The notes: generated from the sequence alone by a model not told the origin. Positions 21,816 to 34,607 are shown, counted from the stretch's first letter. The stretch: 64,000 bases of DNA from Chelonoidis abingdonii (GCF_003597395.2 NC_133773.1:68350180-68414179); one strand, 5' to 3'. Numbers and translations are program-made.

Positions 21816-22960
21816 CTTTTCCCCAAACCACAATGGTCCCACTTTCGTCTTGCTATCACTTTCATCTCATTCCCCTTTCTGTTATTAGAAACCCTTCATA
21901 CCCACATCCCCCACCAGCTGGAGAATTCATTCCACTGTTGTAGCAGCTTTTCTCTGCAGTTTACTTATTGGCACAATAGAAAGATAGCTTAAGGAAACAA
22001 AGGTAAACACTTCTTGCTTAACACAGAAGACGAACAATTACCAGTCCTGAGTTAAATTTCACTCAAAAGTCTGTAAAGAACCCCAAAGATATCAACATAA
22101 AAAGCAAGAGCAAAAATGGTCAGCTTGACGATTGTCCCTGAATTTCCACTCGTCAGTCTTCTGCAAATTAGCATGTATGAAAGTTAAATTGCACTACCAT
22201 CCATTTGTGAAAACAACACTATATGGTAAACTTAAATCATGATATTGGAGAGAAAGTTTACGCAAGCCTTTTTTTTAAATGGTGAAAATATCTTTCTCCA
22301 CATTTCTTACAAATAATTTAAAAAATGCTTTGATCTGAAATACCAGGATATTTGCTAAGATATTTATTTATGCTAGTGTTCTATTTCAGTGGTAAGACAT
22401 GGCTTGTGCAAAGTACAATAGAGATTTCTAGAAAGCAGTATTGCAATTCTATTATCCCTTTAAGTCACAGCACCAAATTGAGATGGGTCAGTTACATTGC
22501 CTCAAACTGTGCTATGGGAGGAATGCTATCTCAGAAAAGTAGAATTCTCCAGTCTGCACAGAGCATGCTCACAGATACACCCCTTCAAACTCTCCAACAT
22601 ACCATTATGTCCCATCTCTCCTAACCTTCTCTGCCATTCTTGGTGCATTTGGCCCACAGGTGGCACACAGAATGAGCAGTCTCTGCACTCTGTGGAAAGC
22701 AAGGGTACGTGGGAGGAGGAAGTTAAAGCAGGGCACAGCCTGGTGATTATTATATGTAATGGAGGGCCATAGTGGCCACTTGTTTGTTTCTCTCTTACTG
22801 AGTCCTTGGTCTTGTCTTCAAAGACAGATAATTCTGTTACCATAGGAATGTATATACTGCAGAATCTACACATTTTGAGTGCAAATACAGAGTTGAAGGA
22901 ATTCTCTCCTTCTAAATGTTAAGAATATTTCCTGGGATACACATTTCAGGTTCTTTTCCA
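21816..22960 (-). other. NAF1 intron, no feature recognised
   Basis: Overlapping frames of 90-115 codons at 22352-22873 occur on both strands without any domain. No repeat named. Confidence 0.45.
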
Positions 22961-22965
22961 AAAAA

Positions 22966-23124
22966 ATAGACTGCACTGCTTCCTGCAGCTCCCAGTGGTC
23001 AGGAATGGTGAACTGCGGTCACTGGGAGTTGCAGGCAGCCGTGTCTGCAGTTGGTCAATATAAACAAACTGTCTCGCAGCCCGCCAGCAGATTACCCTGA
23101 TGGGCCTCAGGTTGCCTACCACTG
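22966..23124. mobile_element. truncated hAT-type non-autonomous element
   Basis: The right end GGTTGCCTACCACTG is a CAGTGGTAGGCAACC-type hAT terminus, preceded by GC-rich filler (CAGCTCCCAGTGGTCAG). The matching left terminus is absent. Confidence 0.55.
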
Positions 23125-23810
23125 ATCTAAAGTAAATGAACAGATAATGACTTGTCTGAACATCTGTTGAAAGTATACAATATCTGTTGAAAGTATCTGT
23201 TCAAACGCACATAATGGAGAAGTAAGGGGACACTGAAGTGAAGAAGCCTATGCCTGTGGATAAACTCAGTGAAAAGAAATACAACCACAGGAATAACAAA
23301 TTTAACAAGCACTACAAGCTGAAGAGGAGCAAAAGATAGGACAGCAAGAGTGGAGCTGGACTTACAATGAAGGAGAGGAAAAGTTGATTCTTCTCTGAAG
23401 TGACACAGTATACTGCTGAGAGTAATTGTTAATGATGCATTTGGTGTTAACTGTACAAAGCAAGGAAGCGTGCACAAGCTCACAAAAGTTAATGTGTTGT
23501 TAACTTACAGTTCATTATTGTAAGTAGTTGGTAATATCCTGTATTATTTACTTTCCAGCTATGGTTTTGGGTTTTCCCTTTTAAACTTCTAAATATTTAA
23601 AATTATCCCTTTTGTCTTGGCTTGCCTCTGCCTCCCTTCGCTTTAGTATAGCCTAATCTAGCCTGGAATCAAAGCATATGGATACAGTTAAAGCTGTATT
23701 AGTGGCTGCAAGCAATCTTAAAACTGAAATTCCCACAGGAGAATTAAGATAGACTAGTAAATTCCCAACGCAACATTACTCAGTGGATTTCATCTAATCA
23801 AATACCTTAG
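23125..23810 (-). other. NAF1 intron, no feature recognised
   Basis: A 118-codon minus frame at 23127-23483 has a biased but uninformative composition and no recognisable domain or splice support. Confidence 0.45.
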
Positions 23811-23811
23811 A

Positions 23812-24005
23812 GTTCTGAACTCAGCTCTGCCACTGCTTCACTGTATTGCCTGGTGATGTCACTAAACTATCTATCACAGTGTCTCTATCTATAAACTGTG
23901 GATAAGAATGCTTAATTATCTACTTCACAGAGATAGTGAAAGATAAAACTAGTTATATTTTATAGCACTTTGTAAACGTAAACCACTATGTAAGTGTTAA
24001 GTATT
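23812..24005 (+). mobile_element. MIR SINE
   Basis: CTCAGCTCTGCCACTG, a diverged CTGTAAAATG-type segment (TATAAACTGTGGATAAGAAT) and ATAGCACTTTGTAAACG follow the order of a MIR core. Diverged but collinear. Confidence 0.65.
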
Positions 24006-24127
24006 ATTTATTATCTAAGAAGTAAATAAAAGCTAGTTTCAAAACTGAGTTTTAACTGAGAGGATGAATTCAAACTCTTGATAAGGAAGAAACAGATGTA
24101 AAAGATATCGGTATACCTGGATTAAAT

Positions 24128-24198
24128 TTAATGGCCAGTGATGTGCAGGAGGTCAGACTAGAGGATCTAATGGTTCCCTCTGGCCTTAAATTCTACAA
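24128..24198 (+). mobile_element. CR1 3' tail fragment
   Basis: GAGGTCAGACTAGAGGATCTAATGG followed by TTCCCTCTGGCCTTAAA is the usual CR1 3' untranslated end. Only this tail is present. Confidence 0.7.
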
Positions 24199-24270
24199 AA
24201 CTAACATTGAAGAGGGAGATGTCTTCTATCAAGATGGAGAGGATAATGAAAATGACTACCGTATATACTC

Positions 24271-24334
24271 GTTCATAAGCCGATTTTTTTTAGTAAAAAA
24301 GGGAAGCACCAGAGAAGGGAATCGGCTTATGAAC
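24271..24334. repeat. 15-bp perfect inverted repeat in a mariner-like fragment
   Basis: GTTCATAAGCCGATT at 24271-24285 is repeated in inverse at 24320-24334 with a loop of 34 bases. The surrounding text resembles a turtle DNA-transposon fragment, but the family is not certain. Confidence 0.6.
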
Positions 24335-24489
24335 AGATATAGAGAGGGAGAGGTAGGACATAGCCCCTCCCCACAACAGAGGGAGCAAGGAGAGGTAGCA
24401 CAGCCAGAAGGGAAGAGGTGGGGTCAACGTCTCTCCGCTTCTGGCCATGCTGCTCTTCCCCCAGCCTCGGAAGCACTAGGCAAGCTTGA

Positions 24490-25705
24490 TTCCTACCATC
24501 TAAAAATCTAATTTTAACCAAATTTCACTTTGTGTATTGAAACACTAGTACTTGCTTTGTTACGAACTCATTTGAAATTGCATCTGCCATTATAACTTCT
24601 CACCGCAAATGTGGTCACCCTTCAACATCTTTAAAAAGCCAAATTGTGTAATCTTATTATATTCCCAGATAAAATACTGAACTCCTTAAGGTAAACTACA
24701 TGGGTAAACGAATGGTAAGAAAGATGTAATTGTCTCAACAACAAGCATTACAAACCCAAGAAATTCAACATTAAAGTTCCATTTAAGAAATATCCAAGCA
24801 CAGTAAGATGTGAAAATACACAATTAAGGCACCTAAACCTCATCCTATGCAGTAACCATACAATTAAGATTCATACACAATAGTGTTTGTAGCCTAAAAT
24901 TAGAAGATATTTGTTTCCGAAAACATCTGACTTCCAATTTTTTTCCTCATGGAAAAGCCAAGATACTTGAGGGAAGGTGGAATGTGTCGGGGTCACAATC
25001 TTTCCTCAAGCATCTAGGCTTCATTCCCGTTAGGAACAATAGGAGACCATGGCCATTTTCATAAAAGACTTTTTTCTAATGGCAACTCTAACTTCACTGT
25101 TCTTGTGAGCTATATGATGTCAATCATTTTGAAAGAGGGTGCTGTTTAATAGTTTTCTGTAATAACATAATTTATCAGGGCTGCTGAAGGAGAAACTTTC
25201 TGTTATGAAGAATAAAGGGGGAAAAATGACTTTTAATCCTGTAAAACTTCTTTAAAGTAGCCAATGAACTGTAAGTTATAACTATATGGGAAGCCTGAAG
25301 AGTTTGAACAGCTCCTTTATTAAGATCTCTCAGGACACAACAGTTGTCTAACACAGGGTGCTAAGTTTCTTAGTGGATCTATTTTTAAAGTAAACTTTAA
25401 CTTGGATTTATTTGCCAATTGTCAGAACGTGTATTCTGTACCCAAAGACTAAGTGCTACAATTTTGGAGAAGATACACTGAATTCTTCATATATAAAATT
25501 CTTTAAGTGTAAAAAACTCAACTCCAACTATGGAGCCACTAGTGAGGCTTCCATACCTTTGCAGCACTATATGAACAAATTATGAGAATTTTTTTTCCAG
25601 TTTTCAAATACGTAGATTAAAATACATAAACTATACTACCCAATGGTTCAGGGAAACAGCAGGTTGCCCTCCAGCAAGACACTGCCTAAAAGTCTGCATT
25701 TTCTT
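24490..25705 (-). other. NAF1 intron, no feature recognised
   Basis: AT-rich intronic sequence without exon-like frames or named repeats. Confidence 0.45.
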
Positions 25706-25713
25706 ATAGCATC

Positions 25714-26560
25714 TGTGACAGATATATTGACAAAGGCATATCTTTGTGTGTACATTTAACATTATGAATGTTATCTGTATGGTGTGTGCCAGCCATTGAC
25801 AGCATGAAAACTTCAAAGACTGTTACCCTGAGATGGGCCAGATGATATGGACCCATGGAATATTCATAGATCTTTGTATCAGAAAGTGTTGAAGTGTTAA
25901 ATATACTTGTGTTCCCGGCTCACTGTGGAATCTGGAATCGTAAGGGGGTGATTACAGTAAAATATCAAAACTAATTACGTACAAGTGACTGAAGTTTCCC
26001 TTGGGAGAAGGGACAATGACTAATTTTACTTAATTTTACCAATTGTTTCAGAAGACTTTGGTACAAAGACTTTTGGGGGTATAAAGAGCCAGCTTGAACT
26101 GACAGAAGGGGATCCTTTATTTTGATTCAACAAATTGACATGACTTTTGTCCAAGTAGGGGCCAAACACTGAAAAAGAGTTCAAAGGACTGGAACCTGCC
26201 ACAGTCTCCACAGGACTTATGGGGAGACGCTGCTAAGTTTAATGTAGTGGACCATTTCATTGTTTTATATATATTCTCTGTAAGGCTTTTATCCAAAAAT
26301 AAACGTACTCTACTTTGAAAGAGCTGTTTTGTTACTTGTAACTACTTGCCTACGCTATTCATAACCCTTAGAGAACGCAAAGTGCAGGTGCTGGACTCTG
26401 GTAAGGCCTGCTGGAATAATCACAATGAAGTGCAGGAGGCCTATAAGCCTTGAACACCAGTCTAGAGAAGGAGGGGTGCATGCCTCTGCCCAGAGAGAAG
26501 TTACTGCTCAAGGTCTGAGATCTAAGGAAGTATAGCTTGAGCAGATCACAGAGGGGGTCA
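25714..26560 (+). mobile_element. probable LTR of an endogenous retrovirus
   Basis: TGTGACAG opens the block as at 3729. A TATA-like GGGTATAAAGAG lies near 26078 and AATAAA at 26298-26303, in LTR order. The right end and target duplications were not resolved. No internal genes. Confidence 0.45.
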
Positions 26561-28620
26561 AAGGTGCAGTTAACTTGAAACTAACAGAATCTACACTCAA
26601 AGCACATAAGACACGAAAAAGCTGGTAACTTTTTTTTAGGCGAAAAAGTAGATGAGAGTGAGGGAAACAAGTGTCATCTTGTAATGAGGAAAAAGAGTTA
26701 TATTTTGGAACACAGTCAAAAGGTAAAAGGGTGTTTTATTTTACTTTCTAATCTATGTTTGGTTGATATATCTAACTTAAATTGTTTAGGGCTTGAGTCA
26801 CAAAATTAAGCTAGGAACAAAAAACTCACCAAACAACATGTGTTCTAGAGAATTAGTACATCTATGACTGCCATGAAGCCTGTTGTGATCCTCACACTAA
26901 GTATATCTATGATGGACAGATTGAGGAAGAGCACCAAGGTACTCAGGTTGATTGATTAGATACACAAAAAATATGTACTAATATTGATAGTTCTTATCAC
27001 TTCCGAATGAGGAACCTACGTATTTTAGATATTAAAACCCACTTTTAGTATTTATTAGAAAGTATCAATCTATTTAACGCACCAATGGCAACTGAGTTCT
27101 CTGAAATGGGTTTTATTTGACTTATATAAATTATATGGACCATAATATTCCCTTTCAATGCATACATGGAGTGAGATCCTCTGTGGACAGATCTCCCACA
27201 AGGCTCCTCTGTGATTGCATCTCCTCTCTATATCTGGGATCTGGGCTGGGAAGAGGTGGAAGAAATGGACATCATTCTTCTCCAACTCCACAGAAATTGG
27301 ATAAAAGATAATACATCGTCTCTGTATCCTCCTCAGCATTCCTAGAGGCAGTTGTTGCCAGGAGAAGTCCCTGGCAGTGCAGCTAATGGAGGCCATTAGG
27401 CCGGGGAGTGGGATTTCCCACTGAAGGCCTAGAGCCAGTGCCTCTGTTGGACTGGCCCAGCCTACTGGGGATCCAACAGTTTTAAGGAGAGGCTCTGAAG
27501 TCTTTTCCAGCTCCTACCTCCAACCCTGAAATAATATATATGGGAGCTACATGAGGGATCCCTATGAGGTTTCCTCCCATGGGTCTGTCCAGAAAAAGGG
27601 AAGAGCTGAGCCCAAATTAATTTTCTTGTGTATTAACTGAATGCATCCAGATTCTATAGGAATAAAAAACAAAATAAGTTTGGAAAAATACTATTATTGT
27701 TGGGTACTGCTGAAGAGACTGGTGAAATTTTGGTCCCAAGAACAAACAGAAGAGAGGTCCTATGGCAATCTAAACAAACAGTATATATGTAAATAGTGGA
27801 GGTCACCAAAAAGCAACAATGGATAGTTCTACACGGCTCTTATCAGTGAATGCTTCTCTGGGGGGTTGTCTTGAAAATTAGTAAATAAACTGGAATTTTT
27901 GAAGATTTAATTTGAAAATTATTCAGACAAATCCAAGCATCTGTCAGCTTTCTCAAAGGTTCCTGAGGCTGTCAAAGGCAGCACTAATGAGCCCATGCTA
28001 ATCATTAAGCCCAAATGTCAATTATATTCAAGATAGCAACTGAGTTTTAACTGAAAATGACAGTTTCAGAAAAATTGTTTCAGCTACCATAATACTAAAC
28101 ATCTGGTGTAGCAATCTGTCCAAAAAGTAATATAATCAGCTTTTCTGACCACAATTTTGTTACCTAAAACTTGTAAATAGAAATAACTGTAGTGCATATG
28201 TATACTACCTCAAAAGTATCTAATAGCAGCTGCATAATGGATATCAAGGGGAAAATTACAAACAATTCCACTTGCACTGTTCTTCCCTCATCGTAGCATT
28301 AAGTATCATGGCTCCACCAACAAGGAAGCCAGGCAGCAAGAATCTACAATTCCAACTGTTTGGAAGTCAGACACAATAACCCCTTCTATTTCTACCTCCA
28401 TCAACAAGAAAATTCTTTTAAGGGACTCGTCACCTAACGAGCATTCCCCAAGAGAGAAGGAAGACAATAAAGAGAAGAAGAAGATAACAGACAGTTATTG
28501 CTAAGTACATTTCTGCTGTGATACACATATTAAGCAGATACAACGTGCAGTAAGAATAAAGAGGAGTTAATATTTTCATTGCAGCAACATTTCATACTCT
28601 GATCAAGTGCCTACAATATG
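26561..28620 (-). other. NAF1 intron, no feature recognised
   Basis: The 108-codon minus frame at 27070-27396 shows no domain. I cannot name a repeat here. Confidence 0.4.
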
Positions 28621-28624
28621 GTTC

Positions 28625-28850
28625 ACAGATTATGGCATTGCACTGGAACTCGTGAGATGTTGGTTCAGTTTCTGCTCCAGCAACAAACTATCCATGTGAG
28701 CTTGGGCAAGTCACTGTAGGTACCATGTGTCTCAATCCCCCCCTCTGTAAAACCATAGATAGCGCTCCCCTGCCTCACACAGGAATTAGGAGGATAAAAT
28801 CTATTAATAATTGTGAGGCACTCAGAACCAACAATGATGAAATACAAACA
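28625..28850 (+). mobile_element. MIR SINE
   Basis: GTGAGCTTGGGCAAGTCACT, then TGTGTCTCAATCCCC, CTGTAAAACC and TGAGGCACTCAGA follow the MIR order closely. This is one of the better preserved ancient repeats in the window. Confidence 0.8.
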
Positions 28851-28859
28851 CTTAGGAGG

Positions 28860-30320
28860 GGAAACCTGCTTTTTGTTGTGTATGCACACAACTGATTATT
28901 CCTGAGCAGCAGAAGACTGCCAAATTGCTTTAATGATGGCATGTAACTCTTGCCTTTGATGTCAGAGGAACAAAAACATCTCTCTTCCTCACCCTCCACC
29001 CCCAGAATTTCTGTAAGAAAACAAATGTCTGTAAGAAATACCAGAGCAAAGTATCAAAGGGAACCTGTAGCTCTGGTAGGTCATTACATGACACTTAGCA
29101 ACCATGCTGATTGCCCATAATACTCAAACCTTGCTATAAGCCAGACAGGGAAACAATGACAAACTTGTCATCCTACTTCTGAGCCAGGCTTTTCTTCCTC
29201 AGCATACCACAACACAGTTCACATGAATAGAGATACTAAATAGCCTTCTGCAAGAAGGGGTAATAATTCTTTGATTTTTGAACTTTGGCCTTTCTTCTTA
29301 AGATTTCTAAGTCCATCAAAAGGCTGACTTATCAGAAATATTATGTAACAATAAATCTTAAAATTATACTCTTTAGATTGGACTTCATGTTTCAGATAAT
29401 AGTATTTTCCTTTTTAGCAGGTGATTATAATTCAATAAAAGCATTACATTATTAACTGAACATCTACTTTCCTCTGGTGCACTAGTTAACAAAACAAAGT
29501 GAGGTTTATGCATAAAACACTGAAACTTTACTTTGTTCAATATGGGCTGAACACAGGCTACATTTTCAAAAGAGATCATAGCTTCCCTTATGATCCTGAT
29601 CTTCAAGGTGTTCCTTTTTGAAAAGCTACAATTATCTAGTCAGGAGCAGGGCCTGAAGCATTATAATTGCTGTCAATCATCAATGCTGGCTGCAGAGGAG
29701 CTCAGCTTACAAGAGACCAAAGCTAGTTGTACTTGGAGCTCTGATTCTCAGGTCACAATCATAAGTCTCAGCATACCCAGATACACTGAGAGATCTGCTG
29801 ATGCAGGATGAAAAGAATGCAAAGCCAGTCATATAGCCTTGCAGATAACTATGGGCTACATCAGACAATGTGCTGCTACTCTACACGACCATCCTCCCCT
29901 CCATTTGCAGCACACAGATGCAATTTGAGTTGTGTAATATTAACTACAGTTGCAAAAGTGCTATTTTGTCATAATGCTAGACAATAAATTTTATACTATA
30001 ACATCACATTTGGAATAAAAAAATCAGTGTCAGAGGGATTTTTATAATGGTGGTAGAGTCTCTTAGGACAGAAGAAAACTTTCATTTGTGGAAGAAAGAA
30101 AATGAAATACATTACAAAGAAAAGGGGTGGCGGGCATTGCAGAAATTGTGCCAATTACAATAAAATTAAACTATTTCAGATAAAATAGTGACATGGGAAG
30201 ACTGGAAGTCTTGTTATGTATTTTAGGTTGTTTTAACAATAATTTAAGTTTCAGTAATTGCTCAAACACTTAGAAGCTTGAAGATTACATATGTTCCTCT
30301 AATAATTATCTTTCTACACT
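28860..30320 (-). other. NAF1 intron, no feature recognised
   Basis: AT-rich sequence. Short frames only. Confidence 0.45.
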
Positions 30321-30322
30321 AC

Positions 30323-30515
30323 TACACCTCTACCTTGATATAACGCTGTCCGCGGGAGCCAAAAAAATCTTACTGTGTTATAGGTGAAACTGCGTTATAT
30401 CAAACTTGATTTGATCCACTGGAGCGCGCAGCCCCACCCCCTCGGAGCGCTGCTTTACCATGTTATATCCGAATTCGTGTTCTATTGGGTGGCATTATAT
30501 TGGGATAGAAGTGTA
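30323..30515. mobile_element. mariner-like MITE
   Basis: The left end TACACCTCTACCTTGATATA and the inverse of the right end, TACACTTCTATCCCAATATA, are matching inverted termini with TA at the tips, as in Tc1/mariner elements. The 193-base interior is GC-rich and non-coding. Confidence 0.75.
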
Positions 30516-30761
30516 TATGTATAACTTTGTCATTACAGCATGGCTGTGAATTTCTGAAAGAGTTTTGTTGGGGTGTTTTTTGTAGTTGTTTTTAAACAAA
30601 AGTACATGCAGAGAAAATTAGATTATCTTTGACAAAGTTGGTAGTACCAAATTTTTACCTATTTTTCTTGTTCCTATCCTGGCCAGTTTAAGATACTGTG
30701 CTTTGTTTAGCTACATTACAATATATATTGTACTAATATTTTAAATAAGTTAGATACTCAC

Positions 30762-30922
30762 TGTTTTAGTTTCTCTGTGAATATATACTGGGTGAAGTCC
30801 TCTACTGATGGCGCAAAATACACGGTATCTTGGATATTAATACCTTTTGCTTCAATATGCTCAGGGCTGTTAAATAGTAACACATAGAAGGGATGCAAAA
30901 CAGGACCAAATATCTCATATAT
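30762..30922 (-). CDS. NAF1: NAF1 coding exon (core of the Gar1-like domain)
   Basis: The exon is 161 bases with acceptor CCTTTCAG and donor GTGAGTATC. It reads IYEIFGPVLHPFYVLLF, NSPEHIEAKGINIQD, TVYFAPSVEDFTQYIF and TEKLK, closely matching vertebrate NAF1. This is the second half of the Gar1/Naf1 beta-barrel that binds dyskerin during early H/ACA snoRNP assembly, before GAR1 replaces NAF1. The phase is 0 at the start and +2 at the end, fitting both neighbours. A leucine stands where human has arginine (VLLF versus VLRF), which is a visible difference of unknown effect. The upstream intron is about 16.9 kb and contains the noisy block and gap. Confidence 0.95.
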
Positions 30923-30929
30923 CTGAAAG

Positions 30930-31277
30930 GAAAAAAAAAAATCACAATTTACCTGAAAAAACAACTTCCAAAGAGAAAGACAACTGTGAAATTTTAAATG
31001 TAAACATTATTGGTTATTATCAAGACAACATTAACTAAACATTAAAATAATCACATCAAATAATTAAATTTTGCATGTTGAGATTTTGTGATCAGATTTT
31101 TTGAGTTGTTTGACAGAGTTATGTCTGTCTTCTGCAAATATCACTGCTAAAAATAATTTTCTTCTTTACATATCTAACCTTGTCACCACCGCGCCAGTAG
31201 CAGTCTCTCACCAAATGCGAACTCCTCATCCTTGCCAACATAGTCTTGCCTCCACCCATCTCTTACTATCCTCTTCT
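30930..31277 (-). other. NAF1 intron, no feature recognised
   Basis: Short AT-rich stretch between the exon and the LTR at 31283. Nothing recognised. Confidence 0.5.
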
Positions 31278-31282
31278 ACCGC

Positions 31283-32053
31283 TGTGGTAATCTAGCCTCC
31301 CAGTCCCAGACCTGGACTTTAGCGTCCACAATCTGGTCCTGTCCCAAACCTGGACTTTTGCGTCCAAAATTTGGGGGCTTACCTGAACTCCCCCCAAGCT
31401 CACTACCAGCTTGGATAATTTCGCTGCCACCAGGTCAGGAATTTAATTGAGAAGAGCCCTGACGTCCCCGTTTCCTCTCTCTGGTGTCGCCCAATTCCCT
31501 TGGGACCCCCCAAAGACCCAGAGCCCTGGTGGGCTCTCTCCTCTCTTCTCAAAGCTTCCCCCCCTTCCTGGGTTAGCCGGTGCAATGCTACGCTTCACTC
31601 CTTGAATACAACCGAGAAGCCAAATCTACGCTCCCCGAGGCTAGTATTGAGCCTAGTCAGCTCACACAAGAATCCCCCTCCCTTTGTCCTACTAGCCTTT
31701 CCCGCCCTTGGACAATAGGGAGATGACGACTGCGATTAGAGCGTTTCCTCCCCCTCTCTGCCTCACTAGCAAAAGAAACTTCACCAGGTTTAAAAGAAAA
31801 CTTATAGAAAAAAAACAGAAAAGAAAATACAAAACCATAATCTTGCATTAAGAAACTCAATACAGGCTCTTGCTATAAGAAGAATATAAGAAACAGTCTG
31901 ATTTAAAAGATAGCCCAATTAATACCAGTCCAGACAAATCCCGCCCCTGACTTTAAACAATCCAGTTCTTTGATTGGTCCTCTGGTCAGGTGTTTGGTTA
32001 CCCTTTCCAGGTAAAAGAAACTTAACCCTTACCTTACCTATCTATTTATGACA
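31283..32053. mobile_element. solo LTR with 5-bp target duplication ACCGC
   Basis: The block starts TGTGGTAATC and ends TTATGACA. ACCGC flanks it at 31278-31282 and 32054-32058. Its last ~110 bases are nearly identical to the end of the LTR at 9210-10231, and the segment GCTGCCACCAGGTCAGGAATT is shared. No viral genes are present. The two copies differ in length (771 and 1022 bases), so internal indels separate them. Confidence 0.82.
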
Positions 32054-32169
32054 ACCGCTTTGACTCCCTCTGCTCCTCCCTGTCCTTTTGCCTTGTTACC
32101 TCTTTGCTTTCCTTTATTACTCTTTGGTCTCCTCTGTTTGGTCATGTTGCTTGTCAAAGTTCAGGGCAA

Positions 32170-32918
32170 GGCACTTATATTTCCCCTCCATGGTCTACCA
32201 AGGGCAACCACTCTACATTACTGGATCCTCAGTCACCTTTCTTGGACAGAGAACCACATCTGTATCCTTCCTGAATGGGTCTTTTTTTCCCTCACAGGCT
32301 GCAAAGTTCCCTCCCTACACTGTGATATTTCTAGCAAGCTGGACTGCCCAAAGGGCCAGCATCTGCACTTTGCTTTCTTCCAGAGGTTATGAACAGCGTA
32401 CTTGCCCACAGTTGCAAGTTACAACACAGTTTTCTAAGAAAGCACATTTATTCTTAAGGTGAAAGCATTACAGAGGATACACTAAAAGAACCTATAAAAG
32501 CGTGCTAAAAAGCTTACCAGAGATCACTCCAACTCCAATCTCTGTAGGTATAAGTCCTTCAAAACCCACAACTAGCTTTCCCCATGCGTTACCAGTTCAC
32601 ACGTATCTTAGGTTCAGAACCACAATCACCACAAGTAGTTCTGTCTTTCCTTTATACTGCTCTTTACTTTATCTTGATCTCATGTAACAGGTGGTCGGCA
32701 AACAATGACCCACTCCTCATGGCATAGATTCTAAAGTATGGAGTTTTTTGCATAATCAGAGGTGGGGAATTTGCATTCACCCCCCACCCCACCAGACATT
32801 CCGCAGGAAAACCACTTAACACTTTCTGTTCCAAAAGCCCATTCTTCTTTAGCACATTGTTCAGTATAGTCATTTGAATCCCCATCTCTCACATCCCCCC
32901 CCTCAAAATGTTACACAC
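32170..32918 (-). mobile_element. LTR-like repeat
   Basis: On the minus strand the sequence begins near TGTAACATTTTGAGGGG and carries AATAAATGTGCTTTC around 32445, a polyadenylation-type motif. It shares an internal stretch with 5852-6586. Left boundary uncertain. Confidence 0.45.
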
Positions 32919-32945
32919 AATCCTGGTTCACAACAATATATAAAC

Positions 32946-33286
32946 CAGGGGTTGTCAAACTTTTTCTTTCTGAGGCCTCCCCAACATGCCATAAAAACTC
33001 CAAGGCACCCAGCAACTGTTTTCTACATATAAAAGGCAGGGCCAGCGTTAGGGGGTAGCAAGCAGGGCAACTGCCCAGGGCCCCACACCACAGGTGGGCT
33101 TATGAAGCTAAGTGGCTCAGGCTTTGGCTTCAGCCCTAGGTAGCAGGGCTTGGAATCCCAGACAGTGGGGCTTCAGCTTTCTGCTCTGGGCCACAGCAAG
33201 TCTAATGTCGGCCATGCTTGGCAGACCCCCCTGAAACCTGCTTGGGGCACCCCAGTGGGCCATGGACCCCTGGTTGAGAACCACTG
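32946..33286. mobile_element. hAT non-autonomous element with perfect 8-bp target duplication
   Basis: The left end CAGGGGTTGTCAAAC pairs with the inverse right end CAGTGGTTCTCAACC. ATATAAAC flanks both sides (32938-32945 and 33287-33294), the 8-base duplication typical of hAT transposition. The 341-base interior is non-coding. Confidence 0.9.
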
Positions 33287-33396
33287 ATATAAACTATTCA
33301 TTTAATACAAAGTACCCCAAAGATACTGAAGCTTAATTCAGTAAGGTCTCCCTGGGATAGGACAGGAAATTGCCCTACCACACAGTCTTCTATACC

Positions 33397-33833
33397 CAGG
33401 CCTCTACCAAATTCATGGTCCATTTTCATAAATTTCAGTCATAGCACTTTAAAAATCTTGAACTTCACAGTTTCAAATATTTAAATCTTAAATTTCATGG
33501 TGTTGTAATAAAACATGAATATGTATTTAAAAACAGCAAAATATAAACACATAAAGACTTTAAGACTCTGCATTTCTCAAACTGAGAGTTGCAAGGCTAT
33601 TGTAAGGGGGTCATGGTATTGTCACCCTTATTTCTGTGTTGCCTTCAGAGTTGGGCAGCCAGACAGTAGCAGCTGTTGGTTGATTGTCCAGCTCTGAAGG
33701 CAGCATTGTATACTTCTGTACACTTTTACCATATAGTATAGGGTACTTTTATAGTATAGGGTAAAAGTATACAAAATACCAGATTTCACAGTCCGTGATA
33801 CGTTTTTCATGGCCATGAATTTGGTAGGGCCTA
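33397..33833. mobile_element. hAT-like element, TAGGGCCCTACCAAATT family, copy 1
   Basis: The left end CAGGCCTCTACCAAATTCATGG and the right end CATGAATTTGGTAGGGCCTA are inverted termini of the same family as 50005-50782. Target duplications are not clear. The interior holds TTTCTGTGTTGCC and CAGCTCTGAAGGCAG segments shared with the other copy. Confidence 0.75.
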
Positions 33834-34607
33834 TATCTGGAACAGTCTCCCTGTCTTTTTCTACCAAAAACTTTCTACCGCTGCCTAAAATTCACTTCTT
33901 CAGGGAACCCTTCGTCCCTTTTTAACATCCACACTGAATCCCTCACTTGTACTGCTGTGTTTGTGCAATTAATCTTTAGACTGGGAACTCTTTGGACCAG
34001 GGAATGTGTCCCCATAGGTTCACTATGTATAGTGTAATTGCCTATATTTGCAAATTACCACACAGCTTTACAGCACTAAGTGATTTGTAATAACCCAAGC
34101 ATCATGCTCATATTCCTTTTTAATCTAATTTATCATTTTACTGGTCTAAAATACATAATTTAGATAAGTAATCCATTTTTTAAATATAATTCAAACAGCC
34201 TGCATGTAATCGGAAGCACTTCTCATAATGGGTCAACTGATTTTTCAAAATCTGCAGTTAAAATAATCAGCTTTAGACAGTGGACAACCACTATCTTGAT
34301 GAGAAGTAACAGGCTGTAAAAATCTCCTTCCTTTATACTTTGTTGCTTGTTCAACCCAGAGAAAGCCTTCACTGTACAGACAGTATACAATGTACAGAAA
34401 CATTTTAATACTTAAAAGTATGCAAGCAAAATGGAAACTTGTTTTACAGACTCTTGGGTTTTTCATTTCTAACTTCTATCAGATACAGCCACAAATTGTT
34501 ACTATTCAATGGGAAGGCAGCAATTTTTAAAGAAAGTATTTTTCAAGAACCATTTCCTTCCCTCTGCAAAAAAAAAATTGATATAATTTTCTTTTCAAGT
34601 AGGTATC
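33834..34607 (-). other. NAF1 intron, no feature recognised
   Basis: AT-rich sequence with no named repeat or exon. Confidence 0.45.

Noticed and set aside
22526..22873. 115-codon minus frame with many cysteines
   Set aside because: No conserved cysteine spacing, no splice support, and a competing 91-codon frame lies on the other strand.
24131..24511. 126-codon plus frame
   Set aside because: It begins in a CR1 tail and continues through a hairpin-bearing transposon fragment. No protein domain is visible.
32048..32462. Overlapping frames of 114 and 124 codons
   Set aside because: They lie in LTR-like repeat sequence in two frames of the same strand. The hydrophobic composition reflects T-rich DNA.
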